This document shows, piece after piece, positions 1-5,636 of a stretch of DNA of 5,636 bases (position 1 is its first letter; each line of letters opens with the position of its first letter). The notes beneath the pieces were generated by a model, which had not been told where the DNA came from, did not search any database, and saw nothing but the letters and a program-made list of their open reading frames with translations. The translations under genes and the position numbers were made by a program. The DNA is from Bacilli bacterium. GTDB lineage: Bacteria; Bacillota_I; Bacilli_A; RFN20; CAG-826. The stretch is from positions 1 to 5,636 of the forward strand of contig JAILRR010000053.1 in NCBI GenBank assembly GCA_024698065.1. The letters are read 5' to 3'.

Positions 1-150
1 TATGACTCGGCAACCCTCATCCAGATAGCGGGGAGAGTGGGGAGAAAGATGGATTCGCCTAATGGCGATGTCATTTTCTATGCCGAAAAAGAAACGGAGG
101 AAATCGCTGATGCAATCAGAACCATCAAGCACTACAACACCTTTTTGTAA
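1..150 (+). CDS. comFA: ComFA, DNA-uptake helicase, C-terminal end (partial)
   Basis: Frame 1 is open from the first base and gives 49 residues before TAA at 148-150; the start lies outside the window. The fragment begins YDSATLIQIAGRVGRK. The QIAGRVGR stretch (residues 8-15) is helicase motif VI of superfamily 2, whose arginines contact ATP. The segment after it (NGDVIFYAEK, then a helical end) resembles the end of Bacillus ComFA. Known of the family: ComFA is a membrane-associated, ATP-driven DEAD-type helicase/translocase that helps pull single-stranded DNA through the ComEC channel during natural transformation. The gene directly downstream is comFC, its usual operon partner and reported physical partner, which supports the call. 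The two genes overlap by 41 bases, so their translation is probably coupled. The ATPase core and N-terminal zinc motif cannot be checked here. Confidence 0.9.
   Translation, partial: YDSATLIQIAGRVGRKMDSPNGDVIFYAEKETEEIADAIRTIKHYNTFL
96..100 (+). promoter_or_regulatory. Ribosome binding site of comFC, inside comFA
   Basis: GGAGG lies 9 bases before the ATG at 110. It decides the start of comFC. The three earlier in-frame ATGs at 62, 68 and 80 have no comparable purine-rich site at a suitable distance and would add a Lys/Arg-rich leader that is really comFA coding sequence read in another frame. Confidence 0.75.
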
Positions 151-832
151 GGTGTGTTTCAAAGATATCCGTAATTACGATACCGCCTCTCTTTTTGAAG
201 ATTACCCAATCTGTCCGGATTGCTTCAATTTGATGGAGCCAAAGATGGTGATTTCCAAGCTAGATGGGGTTAAAACAACATCCCTATTTGTCTATAACGA
301 CAAGGTAAAGCAGATGCTCTACCAATGCAAAGGATGTTTCGATTACGAAATGGCAGGCGTTTTCCTCTCAAGGCAAAGGAGTTATCTCAAATGGAAATAC
401 AGGGGGTGGACTTTGGTCCCGGCACCAAGCTATGAAAGCAAAAATGAGGTTAGGGGATTCAACCATGTCGTGGAGATTTTTAGATGTCTCGAAAGACCTT
501 TTTTGAATGCGATCATCAAAACCGACAACGTCAAACAAGCCGACCTAGGTTATGCGGAAAGGCAAGAGATCTGGAGGCACCTAAAGTGGAATGAAGATGC
601 GAGTGTCCAAGGCCTAAAAATCCTTTTTGTCGATGACCTTCTGACGACTGGAGCAACGGCGAAATCTTGTTCGAAGATGCTTCTTGAGCACGGGGCGGAA
701 AAGGTTGAGATTCTCGTTATGGCACGTACGATTGAACCCCAAAAACGAAAAGAGAATAAAATCTCTTTTTCAAGAAAACTTCGGCAAATCGTGGACGGAT
801 TTAAGAAAAAAATCCGAGGAAAAAGGAACTAG
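110..832 (+). CDS. comFC: ComFC/GntX-family phosphoribosyltransferase-like competence protein
   Basis: The product is 240 residues from the ATG at 110, close to the usual family length, and ends in TAG. An N-terminal zinc-ribbon-like region has C13-x2-C16 and C35-x2-C38. A phosphoribosyltransferase fold follows: VPAP at 103-106, RGFN at 115-118, and the PRPP-binding loop LFVDDLLTTGAT at 172-183 with both aspartates and the TTGAT turn intact. Known of the family: ComFC is a cytoplasmic partner of ComFA in natural transformation, thought to bind incoming single-stranded DNA; no substrate for the PRTase fold is established. Oddities: an extra C73-x2-C76 pair in the region where many relatives read K-[YF]-x-G, and a strongly basic 34-residue tail (207-240) with 13 Lys/Arg. 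Codon use includes AGG arginine and many T-ending codons, unlike the strongly biased secA next door, which suggests low expression. The gene overlaps comFA by 41 bases. Confidence 0.9.
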   Translation: MQSEPSSTTTPFCKVCFKDIRNYDTASLFEDYPICPDCFNLMEPKMVISKLDGVKTTSLFVYNDKVKQMLYQCKGCFDYEMAGVFLSRQRSYLKWKYRGWTLVPAPSYESKNEVRGFNHVVEIFRCLERPFLNAIIKTDNVKQADLGYAERQEIWRHLKWNEDASVQGLKILFVDDLLTTGATAKSCSKMLLEHGAEKVEILVMARTIEPQKRKENKISFSRKLRQIVDGFKKKIRGKRN

Positions 833-833
833 T

Positions 834-862
834 TTGCTTACCATTTATGGTAATGGTATGAT
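834..862 (+). promoter_or_regulatory. Predicted vegetative (SigA-type) extended -10 promoter of secA
   Basis: TTGCTT (834-839) is a partial -35 match (TTG conserved). A 17-base spacer separates it from TATGAT (857-862), which matches five of six bases of the -10 consensus. TG at 854-855 makes this an extended -10 (TGGTATGAT). Transcription would start near 868-870, leaving a leader of about 22 bases before the secA GTG. This is the only intergenic gap of any size in the window, and it falls exactly where transcription would change from the competence genes to the export/translation genes. A 16-base palindrome fills most of the spacer. Confidence 0.7.
838..853 (+). repeat. Inverted repeat in the secA promoter spacer, possible operator
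   Basis: TTACCATTTATGGTAA is an inverted repeat with perfect 7-base arms (TTACCAT / ATGGTAA) and a 2-base centre. It starts within the last two bases of the -35 box and stops just before the extended -10 TG. The tiny centre and AT-rich arms favour a binding site for a dimeric protein over an RNA hairpin. It also lies upstream of the predicted transcription start, so it would not be in the secA mRNA, although it would be in readthrough transcripts from comFC. No regulator is identified. Confidence 0.45.
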
Positions 863-879
863 TTCAAGGCTATCTATTT

Positions 880-884
880 AGGAG
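880..884 (+). promoter_or_regulatory. Ribosome binding site of secA
   Basis: AGGAG is 7 bases before GTG at 892 but only 1 base before the in-frame TTG at 886. Normal spacing therefore selects GTG 892 as the start and removes two residues from the longest possible reading frame. Confidence 0.85.
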
Positions 885-891
885 ATTGACT

Positions 892-3372
892 GTGGCGAAT
901 TTTATTGAGAAGCTCTTCCATTTTGAGAAGAGAGAATTGGATCGTTTAGCCCGTGAGGCCGATCAAATCATGGCTCTTGATGAGCAAATGAGCAAATTGA
1001 CCGATGAGGAACTCATTGGCAAGACCGCTGAATTCAGAGAGCGTTTAGCCAAGGGAGAGACACTTGAAAGCATCAAGCATGAAGCTTTCGCTGTTGCCCG
1101 TGAGGCCGCTTGGCGTGTCTTAAAACAGAAACCATTCAAGGTCCAGATCATTGGTTCCTTGGTTTTGGATAGAGGCGACATCGCTGAGATGAAGACCGGT
1201 GAAGGTAAGACCCTTACCTGTACCATGGCCGTTTACCATAATGCCCTCACTGGCAAAGGTGTTCACGTCGTCACCGTTAACGAATACCTTGCTTCCCGTG
1301 ACGCTGAATGGATGGGCAACGTTTACCGTTTCTTAGGTCTCACCGTTGGCGTTAACCTCGCCGCGAAAGACACGACCGCCAAACGCGAAGCCTATGCTTG
1401 CGACATCACTTACACAACCAACTCCGAACTTGGATTCGATTACCTCCGTGACAACATGGCCCCAACCCTTGAAGGCCGTGTTCTCCGTGGCTTATATTTC
1501 ACCGTCGTCGATGAAGCCGACTCCATTCTCGTTGACGAATCCCGCACCCCGCTTATTATCTCCGGTGGTCAGAAGAGCGCGGCTTCCCAATATCAGGTCG
1601 CTGACCGCTTCGTCAAATATCTCCGCAAAGACAAAGATTACGAAATCGACATCAAAGATAAGGCTTGTTCCCTCACCGAAGAAGGAACCGCCAAAGCCGA
1701 AAAGATGTTCGGTGTCAGAAACCTTTACGACCCAGAGAACGAAGATCTCATTCACCGTATCCACCAAGCCCTTAAGGCTAACTACATCATGGCCCGTGAT
1801 GTCGAGTACATGGTCGACAGTGAGCATAAGATTCAGTTAATCGACCAATTCACTGGTCGTATCATGCCAGGCCGTGAATATAACGATGGTCTCCAACAAG
1901 CCATCCAGGCCAAAGAAGGCGTTGAGATCAAACAGGAAACCGTTGTTCTCGCAACCATCACTTACCAAAACTTCTTCCGTCTCTATGAGAAACTCTCTGG
2001 TATGACCGGTACCGCCAAAACCGAAGAAGAGGAATTCGAGACCATCTACAACATGAAGGTCATCTGCATTCCAACCAACCGTCCGGTTCAGAGAATCGAT
2101 GATGGCGACCTTATCTTCGCCACCCACGATGCCAAGCTCAAAGCCCTCGTCGAGGCTGTCAAAGAGAGACATGCCAAAGGACAACCAATCCTTATCGGTA
2201 CCGTCTCCGTTGAATCGAACCTTGAGATTTCTGCTCTCTTGACGAAAGCAGGGGTTCCTCACGAAGTCTTAAATGCTAAGAACCAAGCGCGCGAAGCTGA
2301 GATCATTTCTCACGCTGGTGAAAAAGGCGCTGTTACCCTTGCCACCAACATGGCTGGCCGTGGTACTGATATTAAGCTCACTGACGAAGTCAAAGCCCTC
2401 GGCGGTCTTTGCGTCTTCGGCACCGAGCGTCACGAAAGCAGACGTATCGACAACCAGCTCCGTGGCCGTAGCGGACGTCAAGGTGACCCTGGCTATTCCC
2501 GTTTCTTCATCTCCTTTGATGATGAGCTTATGAGAAGATTCGCTCCAGAGAATCTCCGTAACCTCTTCGCTAGAAGCCTTCAGGATGAGTCCTATGAGAG
2601 CAAGATGCTCATGAATGCCGTCACGAACGCTCAGAAGCAGATTGAAGGAAAGAACTTCGATATCCGTAAGAACTTAAAAGACTACGATGACGTTCTCGCT
2701 AAGCAGCGTGACATTATCTACAAGAAACGTGACGCCATCCTTATGGCGGACGATATCGTTGACCTCATCCGCGAGTTCTTCAAGACCACTGGCCTTTACC
2801 TCGCTCAGAAAGCCATCGATCCAACCAACGCTGCCGGCATCATCTCTGGCGAACACCTCAAGAGACTCGTCGAGCCTCAGTTCATGCCAGAAGGTTCCAT
2901 CGACGCAAACGCCTTCGATAACGCCCCATATGAAGAAGCGGGTGATGACCTTGGCGAGCTTCTCTACAAGCAATATCTCGATAAGAGAAAGACCTGGTCC
3001 ATCAAAGAAGCTGACAACATCGAACGCACTGTTTCTTTACGTGTCATTGACCGTAACTGGCAAGGCCACATCGATACCATGTCCCATCTCCGCGATGGCA
3101 TCTCCCTTAGAAGCTACGCCCAGAGAAACCCTCTTCAGGATTACGTCAACGAAGGCTATGACCTCTTCAAAGAGATGAACGACAAAGCCGCTGTTGATAC
3201 CTGTTTCAACCTTCTTAACGTCAGACTCCAAAGACAGATGCGTGTCGAGCAGGAGCATCGTCCAGACCCAAGTGCCGTTGACACCAACGCCAACGTCAAA
3301 GCGGGCAGAGTCGAGCAAAAAACTCAAGAAACCCCAGCAGAAACCGCCTCAAATGAGGATCACAAGGAATAA
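892..3372 (+). CDS. secA: SecA, protein translocase ATPase, without C-terminal zinc motif
   Basis: SecA (826 residues) is the ATP-driven motor that pushes unfolded preproteins through SecYEG at the cytoplasmic membrane. The whole motor is visible. Residues 79-92 match the Q-motif region (KPFKVQIIG). Walker A is MKTGEGKT at 100-107 and Walker B VVDEAD at 205-210. The preprotein cross-linking domain lies at about 220-365, and SGMTGTA at 369-375. NBD2 has TNMAGRGTDIKL (485-496) and the arginine-finger region QLRGRSGRQGDPG (522-534). The helical scaffold and two-helix finger follow, with NWQGHID and LRSYAQRNPLQDY around 722-751; Tyr742 probably corresponds to the fingertip tyrosine. After about 788 there is only a hydrophilic Glu/Thr/Asn-rich tail. 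The usual CxCxSGKKYKxCC/H zinc motif is absent. Codon choice is strongly biased to CGT and C-ending codons, as in highly expressed genes. Start: GTG, set by the AGGAG site. prfB follows 11 bases later. Confidence 0.98.
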   Translation: MANFIEKLFHFEKRELDRLAREADQIMALDEQMSKLTDEELIGKTAEFRERLAKGETLESIKHEAFAVAREAAWRVLKQKPFKVQIIGSLVLDRGDIAEMKTGEGKTLTCTMAVYHNALTGKGVHVVTVNEYLASRDAEWMGNVYRFLGLTVGVNLAAKDTTAKREAYACDITYTTNSELGFDYLRDNMAPTLEGRVLRGLYFTVVDEADSILVDESRTPLIISGGQKSAASQYQVADRFVKYLRKDKDYEIDIKDKACSLTEEGTAKAEKMFGVRNLYDPENEDLIHRIHQALKANYIMARDVEYMVDSEHKIQLIDQFTGRIMPGREYNDGLQQAIQAKEGVEIKQETVVLATITYQNFFRLYEKLSGMTGTAKTEEEEFETIYNMKVICIPTNRPVQRIDDGDLIFATHDAKLKALVEAVKERHAKGQPILIGTVSVESNLEISALLTKAGVPHEVLNAKNQAREAEIISHAGEKGAVTLATNMAGRGTDIKLTDEVKALGGLCVFGTERHESRRIDNQLRGRSGRQGDPGYSRFFISFDDELMRRFAPENLRNLFARSLQDESYESKMLMNAVTNAQKQIEGKNFDIRKNLKDYDDVLAKQRDIIYKKRDAILMADDIVDLIREFFKTTGLYLAQKAIDPTNAAGIISGEHLKRLVEPQFMPEGSIDANAFDNAPYEEAGDDLGELLYKQYLDKRKTWSIKEADNIERTVSLRVIDRNWQGHIDTMSHLRDGISLRSYAQRNPLQDYVNEGYDLFKEMNDKAAVDTCFNLLNVRLQRQMRVEQEHRPDPSAVDTNANVKAGRVEQKTQETPAETASNEDHKE

Positions 3373-3383
3373 GAGAGGAATAT

Positions 3384-4494
3384 ATGAAAGAGTTAGTCGA
3401 ATTAAAACAAGACGCCCAAAACATCGGGAAACTTGTTTCGCAACTCGGTGGTTCTCTTTGACCTTGATAAGTTAAATTCCGAGATTGCCGCATTAGACGA
3501 AGAACAAAATAGAGAGGGCTTTTGGAACGATCAGAAGTCCGCTTTAGAAGTGGTCAATAGGCTTAACGACGCTAAGTCGAAAGTCCAAGGCTACCTAACC
3601 ATCAAGAACGATTACGACGAATTGTCCCTTCTTCTTGATGACCCCGATTCCAAAAACCCAGATATGCGTGAGCTTATCGAAGGCATGGAAAAGGAACTCC
3701 AAAAGAAAATCAAAGAACTGAGGGTCGACCTCCTTTTCAGAGGGGAGTACGACCATTTCAACTGCACCCTCGATATCCATCCTGGCGCTGGTGGAACAGA
3801 AGCCAACGATTGGGCGGATATGCTTTTTAGGATGTACAGCAGGTACTGCGAATCCCATCACTTCAAGTGGCAGGTTCTCTCTTATGAGCAAGGCGAAGAA
3901 GCCGGCCTTAAGAGCGCGACCGTGAAGATCAGCGGCAAGAACGCCTATGGTCTTCTCAAAGGAGAGAAAGGCGTTCACCGTCTAGTCAGGATTTCGCCTT
4001 TTGACTCGAACGCCAGAAGGCACACATCCTTCGCTTCAGTTAACGTCGTTCCTGAATTCGGAAAGATAAGCGACGTCGAAATCGATCCGAAAGACCTCAA
4101 AGTCGATACATTCAGAAGCGGTGGCGCAGGAGGACAAAACGTCAACAAAGTCTCTTCCGCCGTCCGTATCACCCACCTTCCTACGGGCATCGTCGTCTCT
4201 TGCGAAGTCGAAAGAAGCCAACTCTTCAACAAACAAACCTGCATGGAGATGCTTGCCGATAAACTCATGCAGAGAAAAATCGAGGAACGCGAAGCGAAAC
4301 TCAAGTCCGTCGTCGGCGAGCAAAAGAACATCGAATGGGGTTCCCAGATTCGTTCCTACGTGTTTTGCCCTTATACTATGGTTAAGGACAACCGCACAAG
4401 CTATGAGACAAGCGATGTCCAAGGCGTGATGGATGGCGATCTCGATCCATTCATCGACGCATATTTAGAAAACCTTTCCTACAATTCAAAATGA
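3384..4494 (+). CDS. prfB: Peptide chain release factor 2, made by +1 programmed frameshift
   Basis: RF2 recognises UGA and UAA stop codons and triggers release of the finished chain on the ribosome. The CDS should be read as 3384-3458 joined to 3460-4494, giving 369 residues, the normal length. The 25-codon leader starts at ATG 3384 (AGAGGA at 3374-3379) and ends ...GGSL; a +1 slip at CTT TGA C continues with DLDKLNSE, matching the GGSLDL junction of other RF2 proteins. Further marks are the coiled N-terminal domain, the anticodon-like tripeptide SPF at 204-206 (RF1 has PxT), and the catalytic GGQ at 249-251 within SGGAGGQNVNKV. The residue aligned with E. coli RF2 position 246 appears to be Ser, as in many bacteria. 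The conserved WGSQIRSYVF follows near the end. The secA-prfB pairing is standard in Bacillota. The gene ends in TGA, itself an RF2 codon, overlapping the next start as ATGA. Confidence 0.97.
3447..3462 (+). promoter_or_regulatory. RF2 programmed +1 frameshift site
   Basis: The sequence GGTGGT TCT CTT TGA C contains the canonical slippery CTT, an in-frame TGA (3459-3461) followed by C, and an internal Shine-Dalgarno-like GGTGGT (3447-3452) separated from CTT by 3 bases, the spacing seen in E. coli prfB. Known mechanism: when RF2 is scarce the ribosome pauses at UGA, the internal SD helps the peptidyl-tRNA slip from CUU to UUU, and translation continues at GAC. When RF2 is plentiful a 25-residue peptide is released. 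Two further zero-frame stops (TGA 3465-3467 and TAA 3468-3470) follow just downstream. Confidence 0.96.
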
Positions 4495-5522
4495 GCCAGT
4501 CAGCACTTCCAGTACAACAACGAAAGATCCTAAGCGAGGTACGAAACGTATTGCTCGTTATTTTGGGTTGCATCGTCATGGCTTTTGGCGACGCTTTATT
4601 CATCGCCCCATGCAACATCATCTCTGGCGGCGTTTCTTCCGTCGGTATCATCGTGAACTATTGGGTCTATAACGCGACTGGTTTTGAGTGCACCGATATC
4701 GTCGTTGGCGTTGCCCAAGTCCTTCTTTGGGTTCTTGGCCTTATCGTTTTAGGAAAGAAATTCTCAATTCACACCCTTATCGCTATGATCGCTTATCCAG
4801 CGACATTCTCCCTCATCTACCGTCTTAACTTGGGAGAGGTCTTTGGGATGACCTCGATTTATGAATCTGCTTTAGGGGAGGGGCCTAATGCTATTGGATC
4901 CCTTCTTTTCGCTTCCGTGTTTGGTGGCTTCCTTTGTGGCGCTGGCGTGTCTCTTGCCTATCATGGCAATGGCTCAACTGGCGGCTTCAATGTGGTTTCC
5001 GCAATTGTTGCAAGATATAGCGAGATAAAGGAAAGCTCCTCAAGCCTCATAATCGACGTCACCCTCATTGTCCTTGGTGCCATCATCAGGCTTAATGTTC
5101 CTAATAACTTCATCCTCTCGACCATCGGTGTCCTTTGCGCCATCGTGTGCTCTCTTACCATCCGCTTCATGTATGTCGATGCATCCGCTTTCGTCATCTG
5201 TGACGTCATCAGCGACAAATACGAAGACATCAATAGATACGTCATCGATGAGATGGATCACTCCACGACCATCTTTGACACGGTTGGTGGATACACTGGC
5301 GAAGACCGCAAGATGGTTAGGGCGGTCATCTACCAAGACGAAACAACCGAGCTAAGAGAATTCATCGCTTCGGTCGATCCAAAGGCTTTCGTCTCGTTCA
5401 CCAAAGCCAAGACAATCAACGGAGAAGGCTTTGAGCCATTCTACGTTAGACATAAGAGAAAAAAGCAAAAATCCCCGCAAAACCAAGCTGAAAAAGAGGT
5501 ACCGAACGATGGCGGCAGATGA
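4491..5522 (+). CDS. YitT/DUF2179-family multi-pass membrane protein
   Basis: This 343-residue integral membrane protein has the two-part YitT architecture. About six hydrophobic segments lie near 17-38, 44-60, 68-88, 91-110, 134-157 and 185-226 (the last may be two). They include family signatures: APCNIISGGVSS (39-50), close to the usual P-N-x-[IL]-x-x-G-G-V pattern, and GNGSTGGFNVVS (159-170). The cytoplasmic C-terminal DUF2179 domain (about 240-315) has STTIFDTVGGYTG (258-270), then VDPKAFVSF and INGEGF, matching the family's GGYTG...DP-AFV...GEGF pattern. A charged tail of about 25 residues ends the protein. The substrate and role are not established; B. subtilis has several paralogues, one of them (YvjA) in this neighbourhood. 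The start ATG overlaps the prfB TGA as ATGA and has no clear Shine-Dalgarno sequence, so translation is probably coupled to prfB. A TTG at 4551 with GAGGT upstream is a weaker alternative start. The 3' end overlaps uvrB by 14 bases. Confidence 0.9.
   Translation: MSQSALPVQQRKILSEVRNVLLVILGCIVMAFGDALFIAPCNIISGGVSSVGIIVNYWVYNATGFECTDIVVGVAQVLLWVLGLIVLGKKFSIHTLIAMIAYPATFSLIYRLNLGEVFGMTSIYESALGEGPNAIGSLLFASVFGGFLCGAGVSLAYHGNGSTGGFNVVSAIVARYSEIKESSSSLIIDVTLIVLGAIIRLNVPNNFILSTIGVLCAIVCSLTIRFMYVDASAFVICDVISDKYEDINRYVIDEMDHSTTIFDTVGGYTGEDRKMVRAVIYQDETTELREFIASVDPKAFVSFTKAKTINGEGFEPFYVRHKRKKQKSPQNQAEKEVPNDGGR
5494..5500 (+). promoter_or_regulatory. Ribosome binding site of uvrB, inside the YitT-family gene
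   Basis: AAGAGGT sits 8 bases before ATG 5509 and lies within the last codons of the membrane-protein gene. It supports the 14-base overlap being real and suggests uvrB can initiate on its own as well as by coupling. Confidence 0.75.
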
Positions 5523-5636
5523 GACCCATCGCTTTGAACTAGTCTCCCCATACAAACCTACGGGCGATCAGCCTGCAGCTATAGCCAAGATTTTAAAAGG
5601 CGTTGAAGAAGGCAAAAAAGTCCAGGTCGTTTTAGG
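5509..5636 (+). CDS. uvrB: UvrB, excinuclease ABC subunit B, N-terminal end (partial)
   Basis: The first 42 codons are present and the gene runs off the window. The start MAADETHRFELVSPYKPTGD followed by QPAAIAKILKGVEEG is the highly conserved N-terminus of UvrB (F-x-L-V-S-x-[YF]-x-P-x-G-D-Q-P-x-A-I, the Q-motif region of its helicase domain). The sequence stops at VVLG, just where the Walker A loop (GxTGTGKT) should begin. UvrB is the damage-verifying helicase-like subunit of nucleotide excision repair: it is loaded by UvrA and recruits UvrC to cut on both sides of the lesion. uvrA commonly follows in Bacillota. The gene is preceded by AAGAGGT and overlaps the upstream gene by 14 bases, so it probably belongs to the same transcript. 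Confidence 0.95.
   Translation, partial: MAADETHRFELVSPYKPTGDQPAAIAKILKGVEEGKKVQVVL

Noticed and set aside
62..109. Longer ComFC starting at ATG 62, 68 or 80.
   Set aside because: There is no good ribosome binding site. The extra residues come from comFA sequence read out of frame, while ATG 110 has GGAGG at 9 bases.
838..853. Palindrome as a rho-independent terminator of comFC.
   Set aside because: The arms are AT-rich, the loop is only two bases, and no T-run follows; the position inside promoter elements fits an operator better.
684..881. 65-codon + strand reading frame overlapping the end of comFC.
   Set aside because: It lies mostly inside comFC in another frame, resembles nothing known, and its tail runs through the secA promoter and ribosome binding site.
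886..891. TTG 886 as the secA start.
   Set aside because: It is one base from the AGGAG site, too close for initiation; GTG 892 has a 7-base spacing.
1492..2262. Long antisense reading frames opposite secA (also others opposite prfB and the YitT-family gene).
   Set aside because: They are by-products of the strong codon bias of the sense genes. They have low-complexity composition, no recognisable domains, and each lies within a clearly real gene.
3433..3459. TTG at 3433 as the start of prfB, giving a 353-residue protein.
   Set aside because: It has no suitable ribosome binding site and its first residues (MFRNSVVLF) do not resemble RF2. The ATG 3384 leader plus the frameshift gives the conserved GGSLDL junction and normal length.
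3459..3461. TGA read as tryptophan (Mycoplasma code).
   Set aside because: RF2, the UGA-reading factor, is encoded here, two genes end in TGA, and Trp codons are TGG.
3456..3462. Frameshift in prfB as a sequencing error or pseudogene.
   Set aside because: The break falls exactly at CTTTGAC with a correctly spaced internal SD, the known regulatory site, and the rest of the frame is intact.

Overview
This is a compact housekeeping stretch with every gene on the + strand. It carries the 3' end of comFA, then comFC, secA, prfB (with a programmed frameshift), a YitT-family membrane protein gene and the 5' end of uvrB. The order comFA-comFC-secA-prfB-(yitT-like)-uvrB is a condensed form of a neighbourhood known from Bacillota such as Bacillus subtilis. 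Moderate GC, AGGAG-type ribosome binding sites, Bacillota-type ComF and YitT proteins, and a SecA without the usual C-terminal zinc-binding tail suggest a Bacilli or Erysipelotrichia-like, possibly Mollicutes-related, bacterium. That placement is inference. UGA is a stop codon here: two genes end in TGA, RF2 is present, and Trp is TGG. The organism therefore uses the standard bacterial code and not the Mycoplasma one.

Bases 1-832 are competence genes. The last 49 codons of comFA (helicase motif VI) overlap comFC by 41 bases. Bases 833-891 form the only real intergenic gap. It holds a good extended -10 promoter for secA, and a near-perfect 16-base palindrome fills most of the promoter spacer. 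Bases 892-3372 encode SecA, the motor of protein export. After 11 bases prfB begins. Its 25-codon leader ends in CTT TGA C, the classic RF2 autoregulatory +1 frameshift site, so the real protein is 369 residues. A plain ORF call misses the leader and invents a TTG start. The prfB stop overlaps the yitT-like start (ATGA), and that gene overlaps uvrB by 14 bases.

From secA onward the genes are packed with no terminator visible, so they probably share a transcript from the promoter at 834-862. The products work in separate pathways: DNA uptake, protein export, translation termination, membrane transport of unknown substrate, and nucleotide excision repair. I found no RNA gene, mobile element, CRISPR array or evidence of a new system. 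The points worth a second look are the frameshift site, the palindrome in the secA promoter, the shortened SecA tail, and the unusual cysteines and basic tail of ComFC.
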